A DNA stretch of 22,398 nucleotides from CAYLLD01 sp964425135 (GCA_964425135.1 CAYRKW010000052.1:1-22398), one strand, 5' to 3'; numbered from the stretch's first letter, positions 7,740 through 15,409 are shown. Notes: generated by a model not told the origin, from the sequence alone. Numbers and translations: made by a program.

Positions 7740-9983
7740 ATGAAAACCAAATTCAACGCCAATTGGGTCTTTTTCGACCGCTATACGCCGGGAATGGAAG
7801 CCTCCACGCGGCGCGGTGTGGACGTGCATTTGCCCCACAACGCGGTCGATCTGCCGCTGGGGTATTTTGACGAGACGTCCTATCAACGCGCGTTCATGTA
7901 TCAAAAGCTCATCAATTGGGTGCCGGAATTTGAAGGGCGCGAGATATCTCTCATCTTCGACGGTGCGATGGCGGATGCGAAGGTGTTTCTCAATGGCGAG
8001 CAGATCGCGGCGCATCGAGACGGATATACGCCCTTCGAAGTGCGTCTGACCGATCTTTTGAAACGCGACACCAACCTGTTGGCGGTGATCGTTGACGGCA
8101 GTGAAAACCCGGAAATTCCACCTTTTGGCGGACAGATCGACTATCTGACCTACGCCGGTCTTTATCGTGATGTCTGGCTCTACATGCGCGATGCGGTGGC
8201 GCTTGGGGCAGTGAAAATAGATACCTATAACGTGCTGCAATCGACCAAATCACTCAGCGCATCAATATCTCTGGACAACCCGCAGAATATGGCCGTTGAT
8301 GCCACGGTTTTTGTGGAAGTTCTGGATGCGGATGGGGCGACGCTGGCGGATGCGGATGTCCCGGTTGATGACGGTGTTGCGACGGTAGAGCTGCATGGGT
8401 TTGCGGATGCGCAGCTTTGGTCGATCAGGCACCCGACGCTCTACAGCTTGCGGATACGGCTCGATGCGGATGGGATTGAGCCGGATATCAAAGAGATCTC
8501 CTTCGGGTTTCGCGATGCGCAGTTCACCAAGGATGGATTTTTTCTCAACGGTGAGAAGCTGCATTTGCGCGGGCTCAACCGCCATCAGTCCTTTCCTTAT
8601 GTCGGTTACGCCATGGGCAAGCGCGCGCAGGAGAAAGACGCAGAGATCCTCAAGCATGATCTGCATTGCAATGTGGTGCGCACATCGCACTATCCGCAAT
8701 CACCGTATTTTCTCGATCATTGCGACCGGATCGGGCTGCTGGTCGTGGAGGAAATTCCCGGCTGGCAACATATAGGCGGCGCGGCCTGGCAAGCGGAGAG
8801 TGTTGCGAATGTGGAGCGGATGATCCGGCGCGACTGGAACCATCCGTCGATCATCATGTGGGGCGTGCGGATCAACGAATCGGAAGATGATCACGCGTTT
8901 TACGAGGCCACAAACGAGGCCGCGCGTCGCCTCGATCCGGGCCGCGCACGCGGCGGTATCCGCTGCATTGAGAACAGTGAGCTCTTGGAAGACGTCTACA
9001 CGATGAATGATTTCTTCCATGCCGCCGATGATGCGTTTCGCGGCAATCGCCCGCCTGCACCGCTGCGCGCGCCGCGCGAGGTGACAGGTCTTGCGGAAGA
9101 TGTGCCGTATCTGGTGACAGAGTTTAACGGGCATATGTTCCCGACCAAGATCACCGATAGCGAGGTGCGGCAGGATGAACATGTGATGCGTTATCTCGAC
9201 GTGCTCAACCGCGCCTATGGGCAGGAGGGTATTTCAGGCAGCATTGGCTGGTGCATGTTCGATTATAATACACATAAAGACTTCGGATCGGGAGATCGGA
9301 TTTGCCATCACGGCGTTTTGGATATGTTCCGCATTCCCAAGTTTGCTTCATGGGTGTATCGATCTCAGGTTGATCCGGGTGTGGAGCCTGTTCTGAAGCC
9401 CGTCACCTATTGGGCGCGGGGTGAGCGGGAAATCGGAGGGGTCTATCCGCTGATCATCCTGACCAATTGCGACTATGTGGATATGCAGTTTGGCGATGGC
9501 GCGCCGATCCGGGTTTATCCTGAGCGCGAACGGTTCGCGCATCTGCCCTATGCGCCAGTGATCATAGGCGATCATAATGCGCCCACGGATCAACTGGGCG
9601 CTTGGGGGCGTGTCTGGGAAGACGGGGTTTTTGTTGGGTATGTCGACCACGTCGAGGTCGCACGTGTGGTGCAGGTGGCCAATCCGGTTCCACAAAAGCT
9701 GGATATTGTGATTGATAGCAACGAGCTTAGCGCAGAGGACCGGGATGAGGTACTTGTGCATATCCGAGCGCTTGATCAGGCGGGGCAGGTGATGCCTTAC
9801 CTTGATGATGTGATCTATCTCGAACTCAGCGGCCCTGCGAGCATACTGGGGCCGGAGGTCCTGCCGTTGCGCGCGGGGCAATGCGGCTTTTGGATGCGCG
9901 CGAGCGGAGATGTGGGGGAGATTAATCTTACCGCCTTCTCGCAGCGCATTGGCGTCTCAAAACGTTCACTTCTGGCCATGTAG
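7740..9983 (+). CDS. Glycoside hydrolase family 2 protein (beta-galactosidase/beta-glucuronidase type)
   Basis: A 747-aa retaining beta-glycosidase of family GH2. Domain order is a jelly-roll sugar-binding domain at about 1-155 (with GLYRDVWLY near 140-148), an Ig-like domain at about 160-258, a TIM barrel at about 260-560, then a C-terminal Ig/beta-rich region. The acid/base is most likely E380 in WGVRINES, and the nucleophile E461 in YLVTEFNGH. RGLNRHQSFP at 277-286 is the usual GH2 barrel entry motif. There is no signal peptide, so it should act on imported oligosaccharides or glycosides in the cytoplasm. The substrate (galactoside, glucuronide, mannoside or other) cannot be read from sequence. 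It directly follows pgi by 26 nt, which suggests sugar release feeding hexose phosphate metabolism, although no transporter or sugar kinase is adjacent. Start ATG 7740 has only a weak GAGA upstream. Confidence 0.88.
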   Translation: MKTKFNANWVFFDRYTPGMEASTRRGVDVHLPHNAVDLPLGYFDETSYQRAFMYQKLINWVPEFEGREISLIFDGAMADAKVFLNGEQIAAHRDGYTPFEVRLTDLLKRDTNLLAVIVDGSENPEIPPFGGQIDYLTYAGLYRDVWLYMRDAVALGAVKIDTYNVLQSTKSLSASISLDNPQNMAVDATVFVEVLDADGATLADADVPVDDGVATVELHGFADAQLWSIRHPTLYSLRIRLDADGIEPDIKEISFGFRDAQFTKDGFFLNGEKLHLRGLNRHQSFPYVGYAMGKRAQEKDAEILKHDLHCNVVRTSHYPQSPYFLDHCDRIGLLVVEEIPGWQHIGGAAWQAESVANVERMIRRDWNHPSIIMWGVRINESEDDHAFYEATNEAARRLDPGRARGGIRCIENSELLEDVYTMNDFFHAADDAFRGNRPPAPLRAPREVTGLAEDVPYLVTEFNGHMFPTKITDSEVRQDEHVMRYLDVLNRAYGQEGISGSIGWCMFDYNTHKDFGSGDRICHHGVLDMFRIPKFASWVYRSQVDPGVEPVLKPVTYWARGEREIGGVYPLIILTNCDYVDMQFGDGAPIRVYPERERFAHLPYAPVIIGDHNAPTDQLGAWGRVWEDGVFVGYVDHVEVARVVQVANPVPQKLDIVIDSNELSAEDRDEVLVHIRALDQAGQVMPYLDDVIYLELSGPASILGPEVLPLRAGQCGFWMRASGDVGEINLTAFSQRIGVSKRSLLAM

Positions 9984-9992
9984 CCAAGCGGT

Positions 9993-10018
9993 GCGGCGCT
10001 TACGCGCCGCAAGATTTT
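9993..10018 (+). terminator. Probable intrinsic terminator after the GH2 gene
   Basis: GCGGCGC (9993-9999) and GCGCCGC (10004-10010) form a 7-bp GC-only stem with a TTAC loop, followed by AAGATTTT. It begins 10 nt after the GH2 stop. A second small hairpin (CCGCC/GGCGG, 10027-10039) follows. Confidence 0.7.
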
Positions 10019-10050
10019 GTCTTTGCCCGCCTTTGGCGGTCAAACATGCT

Positions 10051-10073
10051 TGAGTATTTGGGGAAATGCGAAA
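10051..10073 (+). repeat. Short intergenic motif, copy 2 (TGAGTATTTG family)
   Basis: Second copy of the motif at 6007-6030: an identical TGAGTATTTG core followed by two GAAA blocks at the same spacing. It sits just after the CCGCC/GGCGG hairpin. It overlaps an in-frame ATG at 10066 that is not thought to be the start of the next gene. Confidence 0.5.
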
Positions 10074-10158
10074 TTGTAACCGTGCCGATTGCAAGGCTTT
10101 TGCTCATGGCTGGCGTTGCGTAGTTGGGTCGCAGTCAGACAGGTCAGGAGCGGCGCTC

Positions 10159-10761
10159 ATGCATCCAAATCCGGTATTTCATACGCGCGCGGACGCGCAT
10201 AATCTGAAATTTGCGCAAGAGCGTGGGTTTGGGGTTTTGACGATCAATGGGGACGATGGCCCTTTGGTGAGCCATATTCCATTCTTGCTGCGCGATGAAG
10301 GGCGCGTGATGGAGGCACATCTTGTGCGCTCCAACCCGATTTTACGTCAAATTGGCGAGGGGATACGGGCTGTTTGTGCCGTGTCAGGCGTTGATGGGTA
10401 TATCTCGCCCGATTGGTATGGCGTGCCCGATCAGGTGCCCACGTGGAATTATGTTGCCGTGCATCTTCGCGGTGTGTTGCGGCAGTTGCCGGACGCGGAG
10501 TTACTTGGCGTGCTGGAGCGGGTGTCGGCGCGAATGGAAGCGCCGCTTGCGCCCAAGACGCCCTGGACCATCGATAAGATGGACAGTGATGTGTTCGCGC
10601 GGATGACGCGGATGATTGTGCCTGTAACGCTTGAGATTGAGACGGTGCAGGGGACGTGGAAGCTGTCGCAGAACAAGCCCGATGAGGTGCGTATGGCGGC
10701 GGCCGATCAGGTGGCGGAGGCGGAATTGGCGCGGATGATGCGTGCGCCGGACGATGTGTAA
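10159..10761 (+). CDS. FMN-binding PaiB-family protein
   Basis: A 200-aa protein of the PaiB / FMN-binding negative transcriptional regulator family, which has a split-barrel flavin-binding fold like pyridoxamine phosphate oxidase. The family hallmarks are clear: an N-terminal MHPNPVF, LVSHIPFLL at about 36-44, HLVRSNP at 54-60, and the block YISPDWYG...VPTWNYVAVHLRG at about 81-105. Bacillus PaiB was described as a repressor of sporulation and protease genes, but most family members have no proven DNA-binding role, so the regulatory name is weak evidence. The start was set at ATG 10159 because CAGGAG lies 8 nt upstream and homologues begin at this Met; the longer reading from 10066 adds a Cys-rich leader without a binding site. 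The gene runs convergently into the corrinoid reactivator gene with only 3 nt between stops. Confidence 0.88.
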   Translation: MHPNPVFHTRADAHNLKFAQERGFGVLTINGDDGPLVSHIPFLLRDEGRVMEAHLVRSNPILRQIGEGIRAVCAVSGVDGYISPDWYGVPDQVPTWNYVAVHLRGVLRQLPDAELLGVLERVSARMEAPLAPKTPWTIDKMDSDVFARMTRMIVPVTLEIETVQGTWKLSQNKPDEVRMAAADQVAEAELARMMRAPDDV

Positions 10762-10764
10762 AGC

Positions 10765-12801
10765 TCAGCCGCGCCGCCGTCTGCGCCGTCCGCCACCGTC
10801 GCCGCTGTTTTGGTTGTAGCTGACATCGGGCAGGGGGACCGCATCGCGCAGGCCTTCGAACGGATCGACGCTGTTGGGGATATGGTTGGCGTTGACGAAG
10901 TGTTCCTGAAACTTCGGCTCAATCGCGGTTTCGATCTTGTCGATGCGGCGCACGGTGCGCTCGATCTCACGCCGTGAGGCACGGTTGAGCAGCGCGATGC
11001 GCGCGCCGGTGCCAGCGGCGTTCCCGGCGGATGTGACCTTGTCAAACGGGCAATCGGGAATCATGCCAAGGATCAGAGCGTGTTTGGGCGAGATATGCGC
11101 ACCAAAAGCGCCTGCGAGGATGACGCGGTCGATCCGTTCGACGCCGCGTTTGTCCATCAGCAGCTTGGCGCCCGCGTAGAGCGCGGATTTGGCCAGTTGG
11201 ATGGCGCGGACGTCGTTTTGCGTGACAAGGATGCGCGCGCCGCCATCCTCGGTGGTTTCGTGCAGCAAATAGGCGTTTGTGCGGCCCTCGGGGATGCAGC
11301 GGGGCGTGCCTGTCTGCTCTGCGGAGCCGATGAGGCCGGAGGCGTCCACAAGTCCAGCGGCGCGCATCTCCGCGATTGCCTCGATAATGCCGGAGCCGCA
11401 AATGCCTGTGATGCCGCTCGAGAGGATGCTCGCATCAAAGCCCGCTTCATCCGACCACAGGTCCGAGCCGATCACACGAAAGCGCGGCTCTTTGGTGTCT
11501 GGATTGATCTCGACCCGTTCGATTGCACCGGGGGCGGCGCGTTGACCTGACGAGATTTGCGCACCTTCAAAAGCCGGACCAGTGGGCGAGGAACAGGCCA
11601 GAACGGACGTCTGATCACCCAAAAGCAACTCCGCATTGGTGCCGACATCGACAATCAGCGTCAACTCATCCGATTTGTCAGGCGCTTCGGACAGGGCCAC
11701 AGCGGCACAATCCGCGCCGACGTGCCCCGCAATACACGGCAGGATGTAAATCCGCGCATCTTCATGCAGCCTCAGATCGATTTCCTGCGCCCAGAGCGTG
11801 ATCGCGTTCGATGTGGCGAGCGCGAAGGGGGCTTGGCCCAACTCGACCGGATCTATGCCCAACAGAAGATGATGCATGACCGGATTTGCGACAAAAACTG
11901 CCTCCATGATCAGGCCAGGATCAACCATCGCCTCTGCTGCGATCTGGGCTGACAGCAGATTGATCGCATCGCGCACGGCGCTGGTCATTTCCGCATCACC
12001 GCCGGGGTTCATCATCGAATAGCTGACCCTGCTCATCAAATCCTCACCGAAGCGGATTTGCGGGTTCATGATGCCTGACGAAGAGATCACCTCGCCAGTT
12101 TGCAGATCGCACAGATGGGCTGCGATGGTGGTGGAGCCAAGATCGAAGGCCAACCCGTAGATCGTGCCTTCATAATATCCGGGCCAAACGTTCATGATCC
12201 GCGGGCGTTGGCTTTCATTGCCGTGATAGATTGCGCAGGTCACCGACCATTTGCCCTTGCGCAGCGCCGGTTGCAGCATCTGGAGCGTGCGCAGATCGCC
12301 CATGACGTTATCCAGCCCCCAGTGATCATTGAGCGCAGCGCACAGCCGTTCCAGATCACCAGAGGGATCGTGCATATCCGGCTCTGCCACTTCGACGTAA
12401 TAGAGCTTGGTGGCCGGATCCATGACGATCTCACGAGCCTCAGCGCGTTTGCGCACGACCTGCTTGTGGACCTGACTTTCGGGGGGGACGTCGATCACGA
12501 GATCGCCCTGAATGGTCGCCTGACAGCCGAGGCGGCGTCCGTCGATCATGCCGCGCTTGGATTTATAGCGTTCTTCGACCGAATTCCATTCGGAGACCGC
12601 ATCTTTGGCGACCGTCACACCGTGTTTGGAAAACTCGCCGAAAGACGGTGTAATCTGGCATTTCGAGCAAATCCCGCGACCGCCGCACACACTATCTAGA
12701 TCGACGCCAAGCTGCCGTGCGGCCGTCAGGATGGGCGTGCCTTTCGCGAAATGACCGCGCTTGCCAGAAGGTGTGAAAATAACGAGAGGCGTATCGCTCA
12801 T
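10765..12801 (-). CDS. RamA/RACo-like [2Fe-2S] ASKHA protein (DUF4445), corrinoid reactivator
   Basis: A 678-aa protein of the family that reductively reactivates inactive Co(II) corrinoid proteins using ATP. The N-terminal plant-type ferredoxin domain has C39, C45, C48 and C93 (CX5CX2C plus a distant Cys) for a [2Fe-2S] cluster. A linker region follows to about 210, then an ASKHA ATPase with DLGSTT at 220-225, DVGTNAE at 385-391, SSGITGICGSG at 461-471 and LAGAFG at 562-567. The C-terminus is a glycine/arginine tail with six consecutive Arg. It is the last gene of the operon, 17 nt after the pterin-binding methyltransferase gene. No good Shine-Dalgarno is visible, so translational coupling is possible. 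In Rhodobacterales a RamA-like DUF4445 protein has been linked genetically to activity of a split B12-dependent methionine synthase; the same role here is inference. Confidence 0.9.
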   Translation of the reverse strand: MSDTPLVIFTPSGKRGHFAKGTPILTAARQLGVDLDSVCGGRGICSKCQITPSFGEFSKHGVTVAKDAVSEWNSVEERYKSKRGMIDGRRLGCQATIQGDLVIDVPPESQVHKQVVRKRAEAREIVMDPATKLYYVEVAEPDMHDPSGDLERLCAALNDHWGLDNVMGDLRTLQMLQPALRKGKWSVTCAIYHGNESQRPRIMNVWPGYYEGTIYGLAFDLGSTTIAAHLCDLQTGEVISSSGIMNPQIRFGEDLMSRVSYSMMNPGGDAEMTSAVRDAINLLSAQIAAEAMVDPGLIMEAVFVANPVMHHLLLGIDPVELGQAPFALATSNAITLWAQEIDLRLHEDARIYILPCIAGHVGADCAAVALSEAPDKSDELTLIVDVGTNAELLLGDQTSVLACSSPTGPAFEGAQISSGQRAAPGAIERVEINPDTKEPRFRVIGSDLWSDEAGFDASILSSGITGICGSGIIEAIAEMRAAGLVDASGLIGSAEQTGTPRCIPEGRTNAYLLHETTEDGGARILVTQNDVRAIQLAKSALYAGAKLLMDKRGVERIDRVILAGAFGAHISPKHALILGMIPDCPFDKVTSAGNAAGTGARIALLNRASRREIERTVRRIDKIETAIEPKFQEHFVNANHIPNSVDPFEGLRDAVPLPDVSYNQNSGDGGGRRRRRRG

Positions 12802-12818
12802 GAATCAGGCCGGAAAGA

Positions 12819-13886
12819 TCAACCGCGCCGCCGACGTCGGCCTTCGCGCCGCCCGCCCGCCGCTGCTGCGGTTTGTTTGTTGAAGTTTATCCATGCCCCG
12901 CCGTCAGGGTCGTTGTTCAGCAGGTAATTGGCCGCGCGGATGCTCTCCATCTCCTTGCCTGCTTTGGCCTTGGTGGAACCCATGCCGGTCAGTGTCGCCA
13001 GAACCTCTGGATCAATATCGTCGGGAACGATGATGCCAGCCGCAGCAAGCTCTTCGCGCTTTGCGTCGAGTTTCTTTGCGCTCACGGGGATTTGGATCGG
13101 GTTCATGATCGCGCTCGTCATGCCGGCGGTCATGGCCATGGCGAGAAACGCGTTGTTGATGCCGTGGCGATTGGGCAGGCCGAAAGAGATGTTCGAGGCA
13201 CCGCAAGTTGTGTTCACACCAAGCTCATCGCGCAAACGGCGCACGAGCGCGAAGACCTGCTTGCCGGCGGTGCCCATCGCGCCAATTGGCATAACCAGCG
13301 GGTCAACGACGATGTCATGCGCGGGAATACCATAGTCGGCGGCACGCTCCACAATCGTTTTGGCCACCGTAAAGCGCACATCCGGGTCTTCGGAAATGCC
13401 GGTCTCATCGTTGGAGATTGCGACCACGGGGACGTTGTATTTCTTGATGAGCGGGAAAATCTCTTCCATCCGCTCGCCTTCACCTGTGACCGAATTGACC
13501 AGCGGACGGCCATGGCAGGTCTCAAGCCCCGCCTGAAGCGCGCCTGGTACAGAACTGTCGATACAGATCGGCACATCGACCGTCTCCTGCACCAATTCGA
13601 TCAGTTGCTTCATCAACGGCGGCTCGACGAAGTTGTTGTCCGCATAGCGCACATCTTCGGCCATCTTGTTTTGAAAAACCGCGCCAGAGTTGACGTCGAG
13701 AATATTGGCACCCGCCGCCACTTGCGCCAGCGCATCGCTTTGCACGGTCGAAAAATCGCCGGCTTCAAGCTGGGCATTCAGGATTTTGCGGCCCGTAGGG
13801 TTGATGCGCTCACCAATGACGCAAAACGGCTCGTCAAATCCGATGATTGCGGATTTGCTCTTACTCTCGACAACTGTACGCGTCAT
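12819..13886 (-). CDS. Methyltetrahydrofolate:corrinoid methyltransferase (pterin-binding module)
   Basis: A 355-aa TIM-barrel protein of the dihydropteroate synthase/MeTr family. It transfers the methyl group between 5-methyl-THF and a separate corrinoid protein. Seen motifs are GERINPTGRK at 25-34, DVNSG at 64-68, NSVTGE at 131-136, the DPLVMPIG strand at 195-202 and SNISFGLPNR at 231-240 (pterin-contacting Asn and hydrophobic loop). The SNISFGLPNR motif and the length match MetH's pterin domain and AcsE/MtgA proteins rather than FolP. No B12-binding or homocysteine-binding domain is attached, so its partners must be separate proteins. The last residues form an Arg-rich tail (GRREG then five Arg), like that of the downstream reactivator. 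The gene is 38 nt after the reductase-like gene, with AGGA 11 nt before its ATG. Confidence 0.92.
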   Translation of the reverse strand: MTRTVVESKSKSAIIGFDEPFCVIGERINPTGRKILNAQLEAGDFSTVQSDALAQVAAGANILDVNSGAVFQNKMAEDVRYADNNFVEPPLMKQLIELVQETVDVPICIDSSVPGALQAGLETCHGRPLVNSVTGEGERMEEIFPLIKKYNVPVVAISNDETGISEDPDVRFTVAKTIVERAADYGIPAHDIVVDPLVMPIGAMGTAGKQVFALVRRLRDELGVNTTCGASNISFGLPNRHGINNAFLAMAMTAGMTSAIMNPIQIPVSAKKLDAKREELAAAGIIVPDDIDPEVLATLTGMGSTKAKAGKEMESIRAANYLLNNDPDGGAWINFNKQTAAAAGGRREGRRRRRG

Positions 13887-13924
13887 AGCTGGATGGTCCT
13901 GTCTTCGGGGCTTTTTTTGAATGC

Positions 13925-14905
13925 TCAGGCGGATTGCGCGGCGTCGCTCGCGCCAAATCCGAACTCATGGGTGAAGCTGGTGGTGGTCTTGATGCCACCC
14001 AGCGGGAAGAAATGCACCCTTTCGATATTGAAATCGGGGTGGGCGGCTTTATGCGCTGCGAGATCAGCCAATATCTCGTGCGGAGTGAAAGGGAGCATCA
14101 GTTTGGTGATATCCTTGGCGCGGCGTTGCAGCACCCGCATAGACGGACCAACACCGCACGCCATGGCAAATTTGATCATGGTTTGCAGCTTGGCTGGCCC
14201 TGCGATACCGATATGGATCGGCAGATCAATACCTTCGGCCTTCAGCGCGTTCGCCCATTCGATTACAGGCTCGGCCTCAAAGCAAAACTGCGTGGCAATC
14301 GCCATGTCCGCGTCCGTGCGCTGAGAAAACGCCTGCTTCCAGCGCAGCGCTTCCATCACATTGTGATCACCGCCCGTCGGGTCGATATCTTTGTTGCCTT
14401 CGGGGTGGCCAGCCACATGAAGGCGCTTGAAGCCCGCCGCATCAAATGCGCCGCTGTCCAGAAGTTGCATGGAGCTGTCGAAATCGCCGTATGGCTTGTC
14501 GACACCGCCCGCCAGCAAAAGCGCTTGGTCAACACCCACATCCGCGTAGGATTTGATCCAGGTCTCCAGCACTGTGCGATTTTCGATGATGCGCGCTGGA
14601 AAATGCGGCATGACGTCGAAATCCTCATCGACAAGCCGCGCGGCGGTTGCGACCATCTCGTCAATCGGCGTGCCTTCGATATGCGCGACATAAACGCGGG
14701 TTTGAGGCGGCAGAATGCTGCGAAAATCTTCGATCTTGGCCGCGGTGCGCGGCATCACTTCGATGGAGAAGCCTTGCAAAAACTGCTCGATCTGCGCGGG
14801 GTTGTCCACCGCATCAGGTGCTTTGGGTTTGCCAAACTTCAAAATGCTCGCCATTTTCTCTATCCACCAGTTCACAAAGCCGCCCTCAAGCGGTCCAACC
14901 ATCAT
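13925..14905 (-). CDS. Divergent methylenetetrahydrofolate reductase-like protein
   Basis: A 326-aa protein that I read as a distant MetF-superfamily member. The N-terminal block FSIEVMP (46-52, E49) replaces the canonical FEFFPP; LLLAGGVDKPYG (130-140) replaces the usual ALRGDPP loop and keeps an Asp; ATQFCFE (204-210) matches the canonical TQFFFE; and HFFPLGG (298-304) stands where MetF has HFFTLN. The FAD-barrel plan is therefore retained but the folate and NADH contacts are altered. It lies between the small virulence-factor-family gene, which it overlaps by 20 nt, and the corrinoid methyltransferase, so it probably produces or oxidises methyl-THF for that system. The start is uncertain: ATG 14905 overlaps the previous gene, a GTG at 14872 has GAGG upstream, and an internal Met at residue 18 (MASILKFGK) is also plausible. 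Confidence 0.8.
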   Translation of the reverse strand: MMVGPLEGGFVNWWIEKMASILKFGKPKAPDAVDNPAQIEQFLQGFSIEVMPRTAAKIEDFRSILPPQTRVYVAHIEGTPIDEMVATAARLVDEDFDVMPHFPARIIENRTVLETWIKSYADVGVDQALLLAGGVDKPYGDFDSSMQLLDSGAFDAAGFKRLHVAGHPEGNKDIDPTGGDHNVMEALRWKQAFSQRTDADMAIATQFCFEAEPVIEWANALKAEGIDLPIHIGIAGPAKLQTMIKFAMACGVGPSMRVLQRRAKDITKLMLPFTPHEILADLAAHKAAHPDFNIERVHFFPLGGIKTTTSFTHEFGFGASDAAQSA

Positions 14906-15185
14906 TTGCTATGAGCGATTTGAGCCGCTCGGTGTCGTATTCGTCCTGCAATCGCTGCGCTTCGCCTTGGGCGACCGCATCATTCTCGCCCTCGACCGCA
15001 TAAGGTTCGGCCTTGCGCCACTCGGACAGATAGGCGTCGGCATCTTTCGCGCCGACCTTCATCGCGCAGCGGTCGATGGCTTGCTCAAACCGTTCTTCAA
15101 GCTGAATTTTCGTCCCCCGACGCCCCTTTCCGACAATCACCTGCGCCGGAATATCGCGCCAGAAAACAACCGTTACATCGGGCAT
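14886..15185 (-). CDS. Small protein of the 'virulence factor' domain family (unknown function)
   Basis: A 99-aa protein, first gene of the methyl-transfer operon. The N-terminal TVVFWRDIPAQVIVGKGRRG is typical of the small family labelled 'virulence factor' in domain databases, a label that does not describe a demonstrated activity in bacteria. The rest is mostly helical and charged, with no Cys cluster, signal peptide or membrane segment. The start was set at the second Met (15185), because GGAG lies about 6 nt upstream and the preceding in-frame ATG at 15197 lacks a site. Its stop overlaps the next gene's first ATG by about 20 nt, implying coupled translation and a related role. A helper for folate/corrinoid methyl transfer is my inference only. 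Confidence 0.75.
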   Translation of the reverse strand: MPDVTVVFWRDIPAQVIVGKGRRGTKIQLEERFEQAIDRCAMKVGAKDADAYLSEWRKAEPYAVEGENDAVAQGEAQRLQDEYDTERLKSLIANDGWTA

Positions 15186-15251
15186 GGCCTGCTCCACATC
15201 TCACTCGCTCAACTCTCTAGTCGCAAACCTAAGGAAACGGCGTCAATATTT

Positions 15252-15342
15252 CGACAAAACCGGATCGGTTCGCGACATTTGTCGTTTTCGCGTTTTGGTG
15301 CCTACTTGCACAGTTATGTCGCTTTATCCAGTTGTAATGTCG
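15252..15342. promoter_or_regulatory. Array of five TGTCG/CGACA motifs between divergent methyl-metabolism genes
   Basis: CGACA occurs at 15252 and 15273, and TGTCG at 15280, 15317 and 15338. The two outer pairs are both spaced exactly 21 bp, two helical turns. The central pair forms the 12-bp near-perfect palindrome CGACATTTGTCG (15273-15284). The right-hand copies share the longer core ATGTCGCTTT. The array occupies the promoter region between the corrinoid operon and metF, as expected for a shared regulator; the regulator is unidentified. Confidence 0.55.
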
Positions 15343-15409
15343 CTTTTTATCCTCTAGCACCATGCCCAGCACAAATCACCATTGTCGGTACAAACCGGAG
15401 ATCAAACCC

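Noticed and set aside
10740..10790. Terminator between the convergent PaiB-family and reactivator genes
   Set aside because: Only 3 nt separate the stops and no hairpin followed by a T run was visible on either strand.
12819..13886. Dihydropteroate synthase (FolP) of folate synthesis
   Set aside because: The GERINPTG and SNISFGLPNR motifs, the length and the operon partners fit the methyl-THF:corrinoid methyltransferase branch of the same fold.
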